A DNA stretch of 64,000 nt from CAYNUJ01 sp964573255 (GTDB lineage Bacteria > Bacteroidota > Ignavibacteria > Ignavibacteriales > Melioribacteraceae), in contig CAZNJB010000017.1 of the NCBI GenBank assembly GCA_964573255.1, forward strand, positions 1 through 64,000. Direction: 5' to 3'. Of this stretch, positions 8,334 through 17,260 are shown in pieces. A program made the translations under genes and the position numbers. Within the stretch, counting starts at the first letter, position 1, and every line of letters starts with the position of its first letter. The notes under the pieces were generated by a model. The model was not told the DNA's origin. It saw nothing but the letters and a program-made list of their open reading frames with translations, and made no database searches.

Positions 8334-10798
8334 TGTTTGCCAAAGTCGTTTTTCCGTTACCAACCAGAAATGCTTTTACTTATTCGATTCCGGTCGAAAT
8401 AAAATCACAAGTACAAATCGGGGTTAGAGTTGTAGCCCCTTTCGGAAAGCGAGTGCTGACTGGTTTTGTTGTTGATGTGGTGGAAGAGCCCGATACCAAG
8501 AGTAAAATCAAACCGCTTTACGATGTATTGGATGAATTGCCGATATTTAATAAAGAATCATTGAAGTTTTATGAGTGGATTTCGGATTATTATCTGAGTT
8601 CAATCGGAGAAGCTCTTCGAAATTCCGTTCCTTACGGTTTGGAAGTTGAATCGAAAAAAACAGTTTATTCTTTTATAGATAAATGCAATGAACTCTATCA
8701 ATCCGAGAAAGATAAGAACTCTGTTCGGGCACAACTGTTGAAATTATTAAGTGAAAAGGATACTCATAAAGTTTCTCAGCTGCAGAAGGTTCTTAAAAAG
8801 AAAAGTATTTACTCTACTTTGAGATCATTGGAGAAAAAAGGAGCAGTAACAATTGTCGATCAGATTCAGGAAGCAAAAGTAAAAGCTAAAAAACAATTGT
8901 TCGTAAGATTAGCCAAGATACCTGACGAAATTTATGATATGCTTCCTGAACTCGAAAGAAAGAGTCCTAAGCAGGTTGTTGTAATTCTTGAATTATTATC
9001 ATTAAGGGGTAAAGATATACAGCAGGCTGAGTTAATGGATAAGACGGGCGTTTCGGCCTCATCAATAAAGTCCTTGGCGCAAAAGGGAATAGTCCAAATT
9101 TTTGAGAAAGAAGTAGAGCGTACATATTTTGAAGTATATAACGAGGAATTAAAAGAATTCGACTTAACGGAAGACCAGAGAAAGGCTGTTGATGATGTTG
9201 CCGAAGCAATGTCTAAAGGAAAGTTCGAACCCTATCTTCTTCACGGTGTTACAGGTTCGGGTAAAACGCAAGTTTATATTGAGCTGACTAAAAAGGCATT
9301 AAAAGAAAATAAGGATGTAATTATTCTTGTTCCAGAAATTTCGTTAACGCCTCAAATAACTTCCCGCTTCTTTAATAATTTCGGAGATAAAGTTGCAGTT
9401 ATTCATAGCAAGATATCATTAGGTGAGCGTTATGATACCTGGCGCGGAATAATAAAGGGTAAATATAAGATTGTTATCGGTCCCCGTTCGGCATTATTTG
9501 CACCATTGAAAAATATTGGTCTGGTGGTTGTGGATGAAGAGCATGATTCAAGCTACAAGCAATATGATTTAACACCAAAATATCAGGCGCGAGATTCTGC
9601 TGTTATTTTGGCAAAGTTAAATAAGTGTCCGGTTTTATTGGGCTCTGCGACACCTTCCATCGAAAGCATGTATAACGCTTCCATCGGAAAATATAAATTA
9701 CTTCAATTACCAGAGCGTGTAGATAATGCCCAAATGCCTGAGATAAAATTGATAAATGTTTCTATCGAGAAGAAACGTAAAAGGATGGAAAACACATTTT
9801 CGCTTGAATTGCTGCAGAAGATTAGAGACCGACTCGAAAAGAAAGAAGGCATAATTCTACTGCAGAATCGGCGTGGATTTGCTACTCAGGTTTATTGTGA
9901 AGATTGCGGCGAAATTTATATGTGCAATGAGTGCTCTGTATCGATGGTACATCACTTGAAAAGCAACTCTATGAGATGTCATTATTGTGGGGCAATAAAA
10001 AATGTTCCCCGGGCTTGCACAAATTGCGGTTCATTAAATATTAAATTTTTTGGAACCGGAACACAAAAGGTGGAAGATGAATTGGCGGCTTATTTCCCCG
10101 AAGTTAAAATAGAACGCGTTGACTCCGATACAATTAATAGAAAGGGAAAACTCTCAATGATATTAAACAGCTTCCGCAAAGGGGAGATAGACATTTTAGT
10201 CGGAACACAAATGGTTTCGAAAGGACTGGATTTTTCGAATGTTACCTTGGTTGGGGTTATTTCGGCGGAAACCACTCTTTGGCTGCCCGATTTTAGAGCC
10301 GATGAAAGAACGTTTCAATTATTAACTCAAGTTGCAGGTAGGGCTGGAAGAAGTAAAACCAGCGGTGAAGTGATAATTCAAACCCAGGATCACAAACACT
10401 TTGTATTGCAGAAAGTGTTAATGACTGATTATAAAGATTTTTATAATAAAGAATTAAATCTTAGGAAACAACATGGTTATCCGCCTTTTACAAGACTCGG
10501 CTTAATTGAGTTGAAAGACGAAGAAGAAAATAATGTAAGAGGCGCAGCCGGGGATTTGTTTAAATATTTATCGGCTTATAAAAATAAATTAATAATCAAT
10601 CAACCGGTTCCGGCAGTTATTTCCAGAATAAAAGGACAGTGGCGTTATCAAATAATTATCAAAAGTTATAAAGGTAGTGATCCGGGTGGAACAGTTTTAC
10701 GTACTGCAATTCTTAATTCATTCGCAAAATTTAACGCAGAATCACGTTACAAAAATGTGAAAATTTATTTTGATATTGATCCTCAAAACATTTTATAG
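8333..10798 (+). CDS. priA: Primosomal protein N', replication restart helicase PriA
   Basis: PriA reloads the replisome at stalled or repaired forks and works as a 3'-5' DNA helicase. The N-terminal 3'BD domain starts at VVFPLPTRNAFTYSIP. The helicase core has Walker A GVTGSGKT (305-312), DEEH (401-404), GSATPS (438-443) and, near residue 660, the motif VAGRAGR. A zinc-binding insert is complete, with cysteines at 522, 525, 531, 534, 549, 552, 562 and 565. At 821 residues it is slightly longer than the E. coli protein (732), mainly between residues 100 and 270. It overlaps the LD-carboxypeptidase gene by one base. No terminator is evident after it. Confidence 0.97.
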   Translation: MFAKVVFPLPTRNAFTYSIPVEIKSQVQIGVRVVAPFGKRVLTGFVVDVVEEPDTKSKIKPLYDVLDELPIFNKESLKFYEWISDYYLSSIGEALRNSVPYGLEVESKKTVYSFIDKCNELYQSEKDKNSVRAQLLKLLSEKDTHKVSQLQKVLKKKSIYSTLRSLEKKGAVTIVDQIQEAKVKAKKQLFVRLAKIPDEIYDMLPELERKSPKQVVVILELLSLRGKDIQQAELMDKTGVSASSIKSLAQKGIVQIFEKEVERTYFEVYNEELKEFDLTEDQRKAVDDVAEAMSKGKFEPYLLHGVTGSGKTQVYIELTKKALKENKDVIILVPEISLTPQITSRFFNNFGDKVAVIHSKISLGERYDTWRGIIKGKYKIVIGPRSALFAPLKNIGLVVVDEEHDSSYKQYDLTPKYQARDSAVILAKLNKCPVLLGSATPSIESMYNASIGKYKLLQLPERVDNAQMPEIKLINVSIEKKRKRMENTFSLELLQKIRDRLEKKEGIILLQNRRGFATQVYCEDCGEIYMCNECSVSMVHHLKSNSMRCHYCGAIKNVPRACTNCGSLNIKFFGTGTQKVEDELAAYFPEVKIERVDSDTINRKGKLSMILNSFRKGEIDILVGTQMVSKGLDFSNVTLVGVISAETTLWLPDFRADERTFQLLTQVAGRAGRSKTSGEVIIQTQDHKHFVLQKVLMTDYKDFYNKELNLRKQHGYPPFTRLGLIELKDEEENNVRGAAGDLFKYLSAYKNKLIINQPVPAVISRIKGQWRYQIIIKSYKGSDPGGTVLRTAILNSFAKFNAESRYKNVKIYFDIDPQNIL

Positions 10799-11106
10799 TT
10801 CGGCAATATTCAACAAAGTGGGAATAATACTTCAATAAAGCGGAAACATTTTTCTAAAACGATTTTTGGAACATTCCAATCTATACTAATAGAATTGTTT
10901 GAAATTATTATGGCATAAAAGCTAATCTGCTATGATTTGCTATTATACGATAGGAAGTATTATTATCACCTTCAATTAAAAACAAAAGAATACATCACAT
11001 CTTAATATATCAAAGGCTATTTTCTATTTGATTTCACTTCAAAAGAAGGTGGGAATTAATTATATGTTTAAATTCTTAAAAGGATATTAAAGAATAGTAC
11101 ATATAA
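10799..11106. other. Intergenic region without a recognised gene
   Basis: About 300 AT-rich bases between priA and the promoter of the TonB-dependent receptor. I see no coding frame, no structured RNA and no clear terminator for priA. Confidence 0.6.
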
Positions 11107-11134
11107 TTGACAATTTTTCATTTCCTTCTAAAAT
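11107..11134 (+). promoter_or_regulatory. Sigma70-like promoter of the TonB-dependent receptor gene
   Basis: TTGACA at 11107-11112 and TAAAAT at 11129-11134, separated by 16 bases. This matches the enteric consensus closely and predicts a start near 11141 and a leader of about 135 bases. It is not the TTTG / TAnnTTTG pattern of Bacteroidia. Assigned from sequence alone. Confidence 0.55.
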
Positions 11135-11144
11135 GCGAAAAATA

Positions 11145-11159
11145 TAACAAATTTTGTTA
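11145..11159. promoter_or_regulatory. Operator-like palindrome at the predicted start site
   Basis: A perfect 7-base inverted repeat with one central base, TAACAAA-T-TTTGTTA. It sits within a few bases of the predicted +1 of the receptor gene, a place where a bound repressor would block initiation. A separate 8-base palindrome TGACGTCA lies at 11174-11181. The binding protein is unknown. Confidence 0.4.
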
Positions 11160-11275
11160 AAGTAACAAAATGCTGACGTCACAAAAAAAATAGGATATTT
11201 TATATGATTTTCTTATTTTGCGTCAATAAGTAGTTGTGGAGGGACCACTTTCACTAAAAAAAACTAGGAGGTAAC

Positions 11276-14032
11276 ATGAAGCACACCTATAGTCGTAGAA
11301 AGCCAAATTTCTTGGCTCACCTATTTTTTGCATTCCTAATAATCTTTTCATCCACTCTATTTGCACAAAAAACCGGTCGTATAACCGGTAAAATCACCGA
11401 TGAATCTGGTAATCCGCTTTTGGGTGCCAATGTATTCATCTATGGTACAATGAGAGGTGCCAGCGCAGATGTAAATGGAGTATATTCATTTAATGTAGAA
11501 CCAGGCACATATTCATTGCGTGTTAGTTTTATTGGCTATGAAACTCAGAAAAAAGAGGTAACTGTTAAAGCCGGTGAAACTTTAACTATGGATTTCAAAC
11601 TGAGAGAAAGCCTTTTATCGGTTGGAGAAGAAGTTTTGGTTATCGGTTCTCGTTCCGCGAGAACAGTTACCGAAAGTACGGTGCCTGTTGATATTATAAC
11701 ATTTGATGAAATCAAAAAAAGTGGGGAAACTGAGTTAGATCAACTTCTTAAAACAGTTGCACCTTCATTCAACGCAAGTCCTCAAACAATCTCTGATGGT
11801 ACTGACCACATTAACCCTGCCAGCTTGAGAGGATTGGGACCCGATCAAGTATTGGTATTGGTAAATGGTAAACGTTATCATCATTCTGCTCTTTTGAATG
11901 TGAATGGAACGTTCGGTAGAGGTACTGTCGGTACAGATTTGAACTCAATTCCGACTTCTGCAATTAAAAGAATAGAAATATTGAGAGACGGTGCTGCCGC
12001 TCAATATGGTTCTGATGCTATTGCAGGTGTTATTAACATCGTTCTTAACGATAAAGTTAATGAACTCACTGCTAACACAACCGTAGGCCAAACCGGCGAA
12101 GGTGACGGTCAGCAGGTTAAAGCCGGTGTTAATTACGGCTTCAATATTGGAGATATGGGTTATTTCAATATTACCGGTGAATATTTACAGAGAGATCGCA
12201 CAAATCGTTCGGATCCGTGGCAGGGCGATATTTTCCCCGGAATAACCGGCAAGGAAGCAACAGACGCTGAGCTTGCAAGAAGAGGATTGACCAGAGAAGA
12301 TTTTTCTATGAAAACCGGTCAAAGCGCTGCAACTGTAGCTAGTGTCTTCTTTAACTCTGCAATTCCGCTTTCTGAAGATTCAAGATTTTATTCTTTTGGT
12401 GGTGTAACATATCGTAAAGGAAGTGCAACCGGTTTCTACAGACTTCCTAATTCAGAAGCTAGAGTTGTTCCTGAACTTTATCCAAATGGATTCTTACCGG
12501 AAATCAATCCCGATATAAACGATCGTTCCTTTACAGCTGGATTAAGAGGAACTCTTAAAGGTTGGGATGTTGACTTGAGTCTTACCTACGGTGGTAATGA
12601 TTTCCATTGGTTTATTGAAAACACAAACAACGCTTCAATGGGAGCAGCTAGTCCTACATCCTTCGATGCAGGTATATTATCATTTAATCAAACTACAGGA
12701 AATATTGATTTTGTAAAATTCGTTAATACAAACGGCGCTGTTAAAATGCTTTCTGTAAACTTCGGTGGCGCATTCAGAATAGATAATTATCAAATCACTG
12801 CCGGTGAAGATGCTTCTTGGATGCTCGGTAACGGTGGTTCTGTACCGGGAGTGGATTTCGATACTACTTCTACTGGAGCACCTAAAGCAGCTGGATCTCA
12901 GGTATTCCCAGGATTCCAGCCTTCAAACGAAGTTAACCGCTTTAGAAATAGCTTAAGCATTTATGCCGGTTTGGAAAGCAAGTTGACTGATAGATTGCAA
13001 CTCGATTTAGCAACTAGATTTGAAAATTACAGCGATTTTGGAAGCACTTTTATTGGTAAAGCTGCTTCACGTTTTGAAATTGCTAAAAACTTCTCCTTGA
13101 GAGGTGCATTCAGCACAGGCTTTAGAGCTCCTTCTTTGAATCAAATCTGGTTTAGTAATGTTAGTACTCAATTTGTATTTGATTCAGATGGAAATTTGGT
13201 GCCAAAACAAGTTATGACTGCAAATAACAGAAGTGCAGTTGCAAAAGCCTTTGGCATTCCGGATTTGAAAGAAGAAACATCTACTAACATCAGTTTAGGA
13301 TTTGCTGCTAAACCAATGAGAAACTTCTCGGTAACAGCTGATTACTATTCTATTACAATAAAAGATAGAATAGTTTTAACCAGTAGATTCAGCAACAGCG
13401 ATCCTATCGTTGCACAAATTTTAGATCCTTTTAAAGATCAGGGTGTTGGCGCTGCACAGTTTTTCGCAAATGCAGTTGATACAAAAACTACTGGTTTCGA
13501 TTTAGTAACTAACTATAACATGCATTTTAAATCTTCTAAGTTAGAATTCACTCTTGCAGGTAATTATACCAAAACAACTGTTGAATCAATCCATATTCCA
13601 CAATCAGTTGCTGATAAATTTGCTGGTGGTGACTTAGAAGCAGTTAAAACAACATTCTTTAACAGAGAAGAAAAGAACAGACTTGAGGATGCTCTTCCGC
13701 AAACTAAAGGAACTTTCTCTATTAAATATACCAGTGGTCGTTTGTCGGTTACAACCAGAGCAAATTACTTCGGACCGGTTTATTATAAACCTACAAATCC
13801 CGACAATGACGAAACATTCTCTGCAAAAACACTCTTTGACCTTGATGTAACTTATGAGTTATTCGATGGTCTTATGTTTTCAATCGGTGGAAACAATATC
13901 TTTAATACTTTCCCCGACAAACACAAAAAGTTAGCAAATTATAGCAATGGAAGATTCCCCTATAGCAGAAGAGTAACTCAATTTGGTATTAATGGTGGAT
14001 TCTATTATACAAGAATTTCACTTAATCTGTAA
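11276..14032 (+). CDS. TonB-dependent outer-membrane receptor with carboxypeptidase-regulatory-like domain
   Basis: A 918-residue outer-membrane receptor, energised by TonB, for uptake of an unidentified substrate. Order of parts: signal peptide (about 1-31, ending TLFAQ); carboxypeptidase-regulatory-like domain (about 33-112, GRITGKITDESGNPLLGANV); plug domain (about 125-265, with LRGLGPDQVLVLVNGKR and the IEILRDGAAAQYGSDAIAGVINI signature); then a beta-barrel ending in RISLNL with the usual terminal hydrophobic residue. A strong AGGAGG lies 4 bases before the ATG. The gene has its own promoter, operator-like palindromes and a strong terminator, so it is a single-gene unit. No SusD-like partner is adjacent, so a SusC role is unlikely; iron-chelate or vitamin uptake is possible. 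Confidence 0.93.
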   Translation: MKHTYSRRKPNFLAHLFFAFLIIFSSTLFAQKTGRITGKITDESGNPLLGANVFIYGTMRGASADVNGVYSFNVEPGTYSLRVSFIGYETQKKEVTVKAGETLTMDFKLRESLLSVGEEVLVIGSRSARTVTESTVPVDIITFDEIKKSGETELDQLLKTVAPSFNASPQTISDGTDHINPASLRGLGPDQVLVLVNGKRYHHSALLNVNGTFGRGTVGTDLNSIPTSAIKRIEILRDGAAAQYGSDAIAGVINIVLNDKVNELTANTTVGQTGEGDGQQVKAGVNYGFNIGDMGYFNITGEYLQRDRTNRSDPWQGDIFPGITGKEATDAELARRGLTREDFSMKTGQSAATVASVFFNSAIPLSEDSRFYSFGGVTYRKGSATGFYRLPNSEARVVPELYPNGFLPEINPDINDRSFTAGLRGTLKGWDVDLSLTYGGNDFHWFIENTNNASMGAASPTSFDAGILSFNQTTGNIDFVKFVNTNGAVKMLSVNFGGAFRIDNYQITAGEDASWMLGNGGSVPGVDFDTTSTGAPKAAGSQVFPGFQPSNEVNRFRNSLSIYAGLESKLTDRLQLDLATRFENYSDFGSTFIGKAASRFEIAKNFSLRGAFSTGFRAPSLNQIWFSNVSTQFVFDSDGNLVPKQVMTANNRSAVAKAFGIPDLKEETSTNISLGFAAKPMRNFSVTADYYSITIKDRIVLTSRFSNSDPIVAQILDPFKDQGVGAAQFFANAVDTKTTGFDLVTNYNMHFKSSKLEFTLAGNYTKTTVESIHIPQSVADKFAGGDLEAVKTTFFNREEKNRLEDALPQTKGTFSIKYTSGRLSVTTRANYFGPVYYKPTNPDNDETFSAKTLFDLDVTYELFDGLMFSIGGNNIFNTFPDKHKKLANYSNGRFPYSRRVTQFGINGGFYYTRISLNL

Positions 14033-14064
14033 TCATCTTCCTTTTAATGTATACATCCCCTAAG

Positions 14065-14099
14065 AAAAAGGACACTTTTATAAAAAGTGTCCTTTTTTT
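14065..14099 (+). terminator. Intrinsic terminator after the TonB-dependent receptor gene
   Basis: A perfect 15-base stem, AAAAAGGACACTTTT (14065-14079) against AAAAGTGTCCTTTTT (14083-14097), with a 3-base loop and a T run. It lies 32 bases after the stop codon. Confidence 0.92.
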
Positions 14100-14435
14100 A
14101 TAAATAAGAAAGATTAGCTGATAATATTCGGAACAGTTTATTGAAAAGGTTTGCTGCAGAGAAAGGAAAGTTAACTTCCCGTCTGTAAGGCAAACAATAA
14201 ATATTTTAATTAAACGAACTTAAAATTCATTATGTGAATATAGATGTTATACTTATTTGTCGAAGAAAGAAATTTTAGTTGTATAAATCTAATAGGAGTG
14301 AAAATTAATTTTGGTTTTCAATTATATCTCCATACCGGGTAATAAAATTCAGTGTTCTGCTATGTAAATAATTGAGATAAGATGTGGATATGAATAAAGA
14401 ATTGAATATTACAAAGACTAGAATATTAATGATGT
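14100..14435. other. Intergenic region without a recognised gene
   Basis: About 335 AT-rich bases between the receptor terminator and a convergent minus-strand gene. A short frame starting at 14384 is antisense to that gene and not credible. Nothing else is recognised. Confidence 0.6.
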
Positions 14436-14744
14436 TTATTTCGGTTCCCAATGAATACCCTTACAAGGAATATTATCCGGTTCAGGATGTTCGTCATATT
14501 TCATACATAATGCGGCAGTTGAATCGAAATGTTTGCATTGGACGCAAATTGTGTCTTTTAACGGGTCAATCTCAAATTCTTTAAATTTTTTATACTGAAT
14601 AATAGCCGGGTGGATGATAATCAAATAAAAGGCAGTGCTGGAAATTATCCACCAAAATTTATAATCGATTATATCGAGAAAGTACCAGATTAAAGGAATT
14701 AATAATGCCAGACGAATTAACGTCCAATAAATTATACTGCCCAT
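14436..14744 (-). CDS. Small membrane protein with a C-terminal four-cysteine domain
   Basis: A 102-residue protein that I do not recognise. Residues about 5-25 and 30-52 are hydrophobic and should form two membrane helices. The polar tail carries four cysteines at 67, 70, 80 and 94 (CVQCKHFD, then LCMKYDEHP, then IPCKG), a spacing that could hold a zinc ion or an iron-sulphur cluster. The tail is probably cytoplasmic given the basic YKKFKEF after the second helix. It is a lone minus-strand gene between two plus-strand units. Coding status is supported by the ordered domain structure and the spaced cysteines. Confidence 0.65.
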   Translation of the reverse strand: MGSIIYWTLIRLALLIPLIWYFLDIIDYKFWWIISSTAFYLIIIHPAIIQYKKFKEFEIDPLKDTICVQCKHFDSTAALCMKYDEHPEPDNIPCKGIHWEPK

Positions 14745-14868
14745 ATAAATTATTCGCTTTCTTTCAAATTGATTTTAGCTCTATATTCAGTTAATTTTGA
14801 GTTCCGTTTTAAACTAAAAACAGATTTTTCGCCTAAAAATATAAGGTATTTATAATAAAGAATTAAAT

Positions 14869-15954
14869 ATGACAAAAGAACAGAATCAACCTAAAAAACA
14901 GAATCAAAACGAACAAACTAAACAAACCCCTCAGGCTAACGGAGCTAAAAAGAAGAGTTACTATAAAAGACGTCCGAGATATTTAGGTAACAGAGATAAA
15001 AATAAAATTTACAAGAAGAAGTATTCATTTAAGAAGATTTCTATAGTAGTTCCGCTGTACAATGAAGAAGAATCTTTAATGCCTTTGGTGGAAGAAATTA
15101 AGAAAGGAGTTCGCCAAACCGGACTGGCATATGAGATAATTTTTGTGGATGATGGCAGTACGGATAACTCGTTAAAGATTATTCGCGAAATCAAAAAGCG
15201 TGAACAGAACATACGTTATATCAGTTTTCGTAAAAACTACGGTAAATCCGCCGCACTGCATGCCGGGTTCAGAATTGTAAATGGAGATGTTACAATTACA
15301 ATGGATGCGGATCTTCAGGATGATCCTCTAGAAATACCAAATTTATTAGCCAAACTTGATGAAGGCTACGATCTCGTTTCCGGATGGAAGAAAATCCGGC
15401 ACGATCCGTTTATCAAAAAACATTCTTCCAAGTTTTTTAATTGGGTTACCCGTATAATGAGCGGTATTAAAATCCACGATTTCAACTGCGGTTTAAAAGC
15501 ATATCGCACCGAAGTAGTTAAATCCATTTACGTTCACGGGGAACTGCACCGCTATATTCCGGTTCTTGCCGGTTGGGATGGATATAAAATTTCCGAAATT
15601 CCAGTTAAACATCACCGGCGCAGATACGGCAAAACCAAATTCGGCATATCGCGCTTTTTCAAAGGCTTTGTAGATTTAATTACGGTAATATTCACAACGC
15701 GATATATTCGCCGTCCTCTTCATTTATTCGGCTTTGTTGGTGCTCTTGCCTTTGCTACCGGTTTTATAATTGATGCCTTTTTAACATACTTATGGGCATT
15801 CCACAATCAGCCGTTGAGCAACAGACCCCTGTTGTTATTAGGTTTGCTGCTGATGATTGTTGGCGTTCAATTATTTGCGATTGGATTATTAGGCGAAATG
15901 ATGGTTCACCGGTTTGCAAAGGACGACGAAATAAATATAAAAGAAAAAGGCTGA
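14869..15954 (+). CDS. Family 2 glycosyltransferase, dolichol/undecaprenyl-phosphate sugar synthase type
   Basis: Transfers a sugar from a nucleotide donor, probably to a lipid-phosphate carrier at the inner face of the membrane. After an unusual 55-residue tail rich in Gln, Asn and Lys, the GT-A domain shows VVPLYNEEESL (60-70), FVDDGSTDNS and MDADLQDDP, whose Asp residues bind the metal and nucleotide. Two membrane helices near residues 285-305 and 320-345 match the GtrB/DPM1-like group. It is the first gene of the plus-strand polysaccharide cluster. No good ribosome-binding site is visible at the ATG; a start closer to the GT domain cannot be excluded. Confidence 0.88.
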   Translation: MTKEQNQPKKQNQNEQTKQTPQANGAKKKSYYKRRPRYLGNRDKNKIYKKKYSFKKISIVVPLYNEEESLMPLVEEIKKGVRQTGLAYEIIFVDDGSTDNSLKIIREIKKREQNIRYISFRKNYGKSAALHAGFRIVNGDVTITMDADLQDDPLEIPNLLAKLDEGYDLVSGWKKIRHDPFIKKHSSKFFNWVTRIMSGIKIHDFNCGLKAYRTEVVKSIYVHGELHRYIPVLAGWDGYKISEIPVKHHRRRYGKTKFGISRFFKGFVDLITVIFTTRYIRRPLHLFGFVGALAFATGFIIDAFLTYLWAFHNQPLSNRPLLLLGLLLMIVGVQLFAIGLLGEMMVHRFAKDDEINIKEKG

Positions 15955-16105
15955 AGCTGATTCGCATTGCTTCCTTTTAAGAACACTTTGGCGATGCGAT
16001 TTTAACCGAAGATTAAACTATTTAGGATTAGCCGAGTGATACGATGGAATGATCTTATGTATAAAGTAAACAGTGCTTCCGGATTATGCTAAAGAATAGA
16101 TCGAA

Positions 16106-17236
16106 ATGAATGAATTTTTAATACTCTCCCCGGTATATCCATACAGAGGCGGAATCGCAAATTTTGCGGAGATGCTATACAAAACCCTTTCTGCAAAGGG
16201 CAACATTAAGATTATAAATTTTAAAAGGCAGTATCCTTCAATTTTATTCCCGGGTAAGACCCAATACGAAGAGAATGATAAAAAAGGGGATATCCGTTCG
16301 GAGAGAATGCTAGATTCTATCAATCCCTTAAACTGGATTAAGGTAGGTAAAAAAATAAAGGCAGAGAATCCCTCTTATCTTATCATTAATTACTGGCTTC
16401 CTTTCTTTGCTCCTGCGTTCGGGGTGATTAGTTCAATTGCAAAAAAGAATGGTAACACAAAAGTGGTTGCTATTTGTCACAATGTTTTACCGCACGAAAA
16501 ACGTCCAGGTGATAAAGTATTAACGAAATATTTCTTTAAGCATGTAGATTATTTCGTCACAATGTCAGATGCTGTTCAGAGAGATTTGCTTGAAATAAAA
16601 CCCTCTGCTGTTAATAAACTTTTGTTTCATCCGGTTTATTCGAATTTTGGTGAACCGGTAAGTAAAGAGAAAGCGCTAAAAAGATTGAACTTGGAAGAGA
16701 AGAAAACTCTGCTTTTCTTCGGATTTATACGTGCGTATAAAGGTCTGGATGTATTATTGAAAGCGGTTTCATTGCTTAAAGATAAAATGGATTTCAAACT
16801 TATTGTTGCCGGGGAATTTTACGCCAACAAACAAGAGTATTTGAAAATAATTAAAGAACAAGAACTGGAAAATTACATCGATTTGCACAGCGATTTTATA
16901 TCGTCATCCGATGTAAAATATTATTTTTCTGCTGCTGATGTAGTTGTTCTTCCATATAAAAGCGCAACGCAAAGCGGGATAGTTCAAGTTGCCAACAACT
17001 TTTACAAGCCGGTAATTGCAACGAATGTGGGAGGTTTGGGAGAAATCATAAAGGACGGATACAACGGGTATATTGTAGAACCGGATAATCCCGAAGCGCT
17101 TGCAAAAGCAATAGAACGCTTTTTTAACGAAGCCGATGCTAAAGTTATGAGCGAGAATGTTAAAAAGGAATTGGATAAGTATTCGTGGAATAGATTTGTC
17201 GAAGAACTTATTGAATTAATTGGGGAAGGCGAGTGA
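16106..17236 (+). CDS. Family 4 glycosyltransferase
   Basis: A 376-residue GT-B fold enzyme that should add a sugar to a growing surface glycan in the cytoplasm. The N-terminal acceptor domain starts at FLILSPVYPYRGGIANFAE, with the glycine-rich loop typical of GT4. The donor domain has GFIRAYKGLDVLLKA (about 205) and the signature VVLPYKSATQSGI leading to KPVIATNVGGLGE (about 285-320). It lies 150 bases after the GT2 gene and 24 bases before a second GT4 gene. The sugar and linkage cannot be predicted. Confidence 0.9.
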   Translation: MNEFLILSPVYPYRGGIANFAEMLYKTLSAKGNIKIINFKRQYPSILFPGKTQYEENDKKGDIRSERMLDSINPLNWIKVGKKIKAENPSYLIINYWLPFFAPAFGVISSIAKKNGNTKVVAICHNVLPHEKRPGDKVLTKYFFKHVDYFVTMSDAVQRDLLEIKPSAVNKLLFHPVYSNFGEPVSKEKALKRLNLEEKKTLLFFGFIRAYKGLDVLLKAVSLLKDKMDFKLIVAGEFYANKQEYLKIIKEQELENYIDLHSDFISSSDVKYYFSAADVVVLPYKSATQSGIVQVANNFYKPVIATNVGGLGEIIKDGYNGYIVEPDNPEALAKAIERFFNEADAKVMSENVKKELDKYSWNRFVEELIELIGEGE

Positions 17237-17260
17237 ACAGACCGGAAGAGATGATTTGCA

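Noticed and set aside
15792..15980. A frameshifted 62-codon reading at the end of the GT2 gene
   Set aside because: The GT2 gene is complete in its own frame, with both membrane helices, so this is a shadow and not a break.
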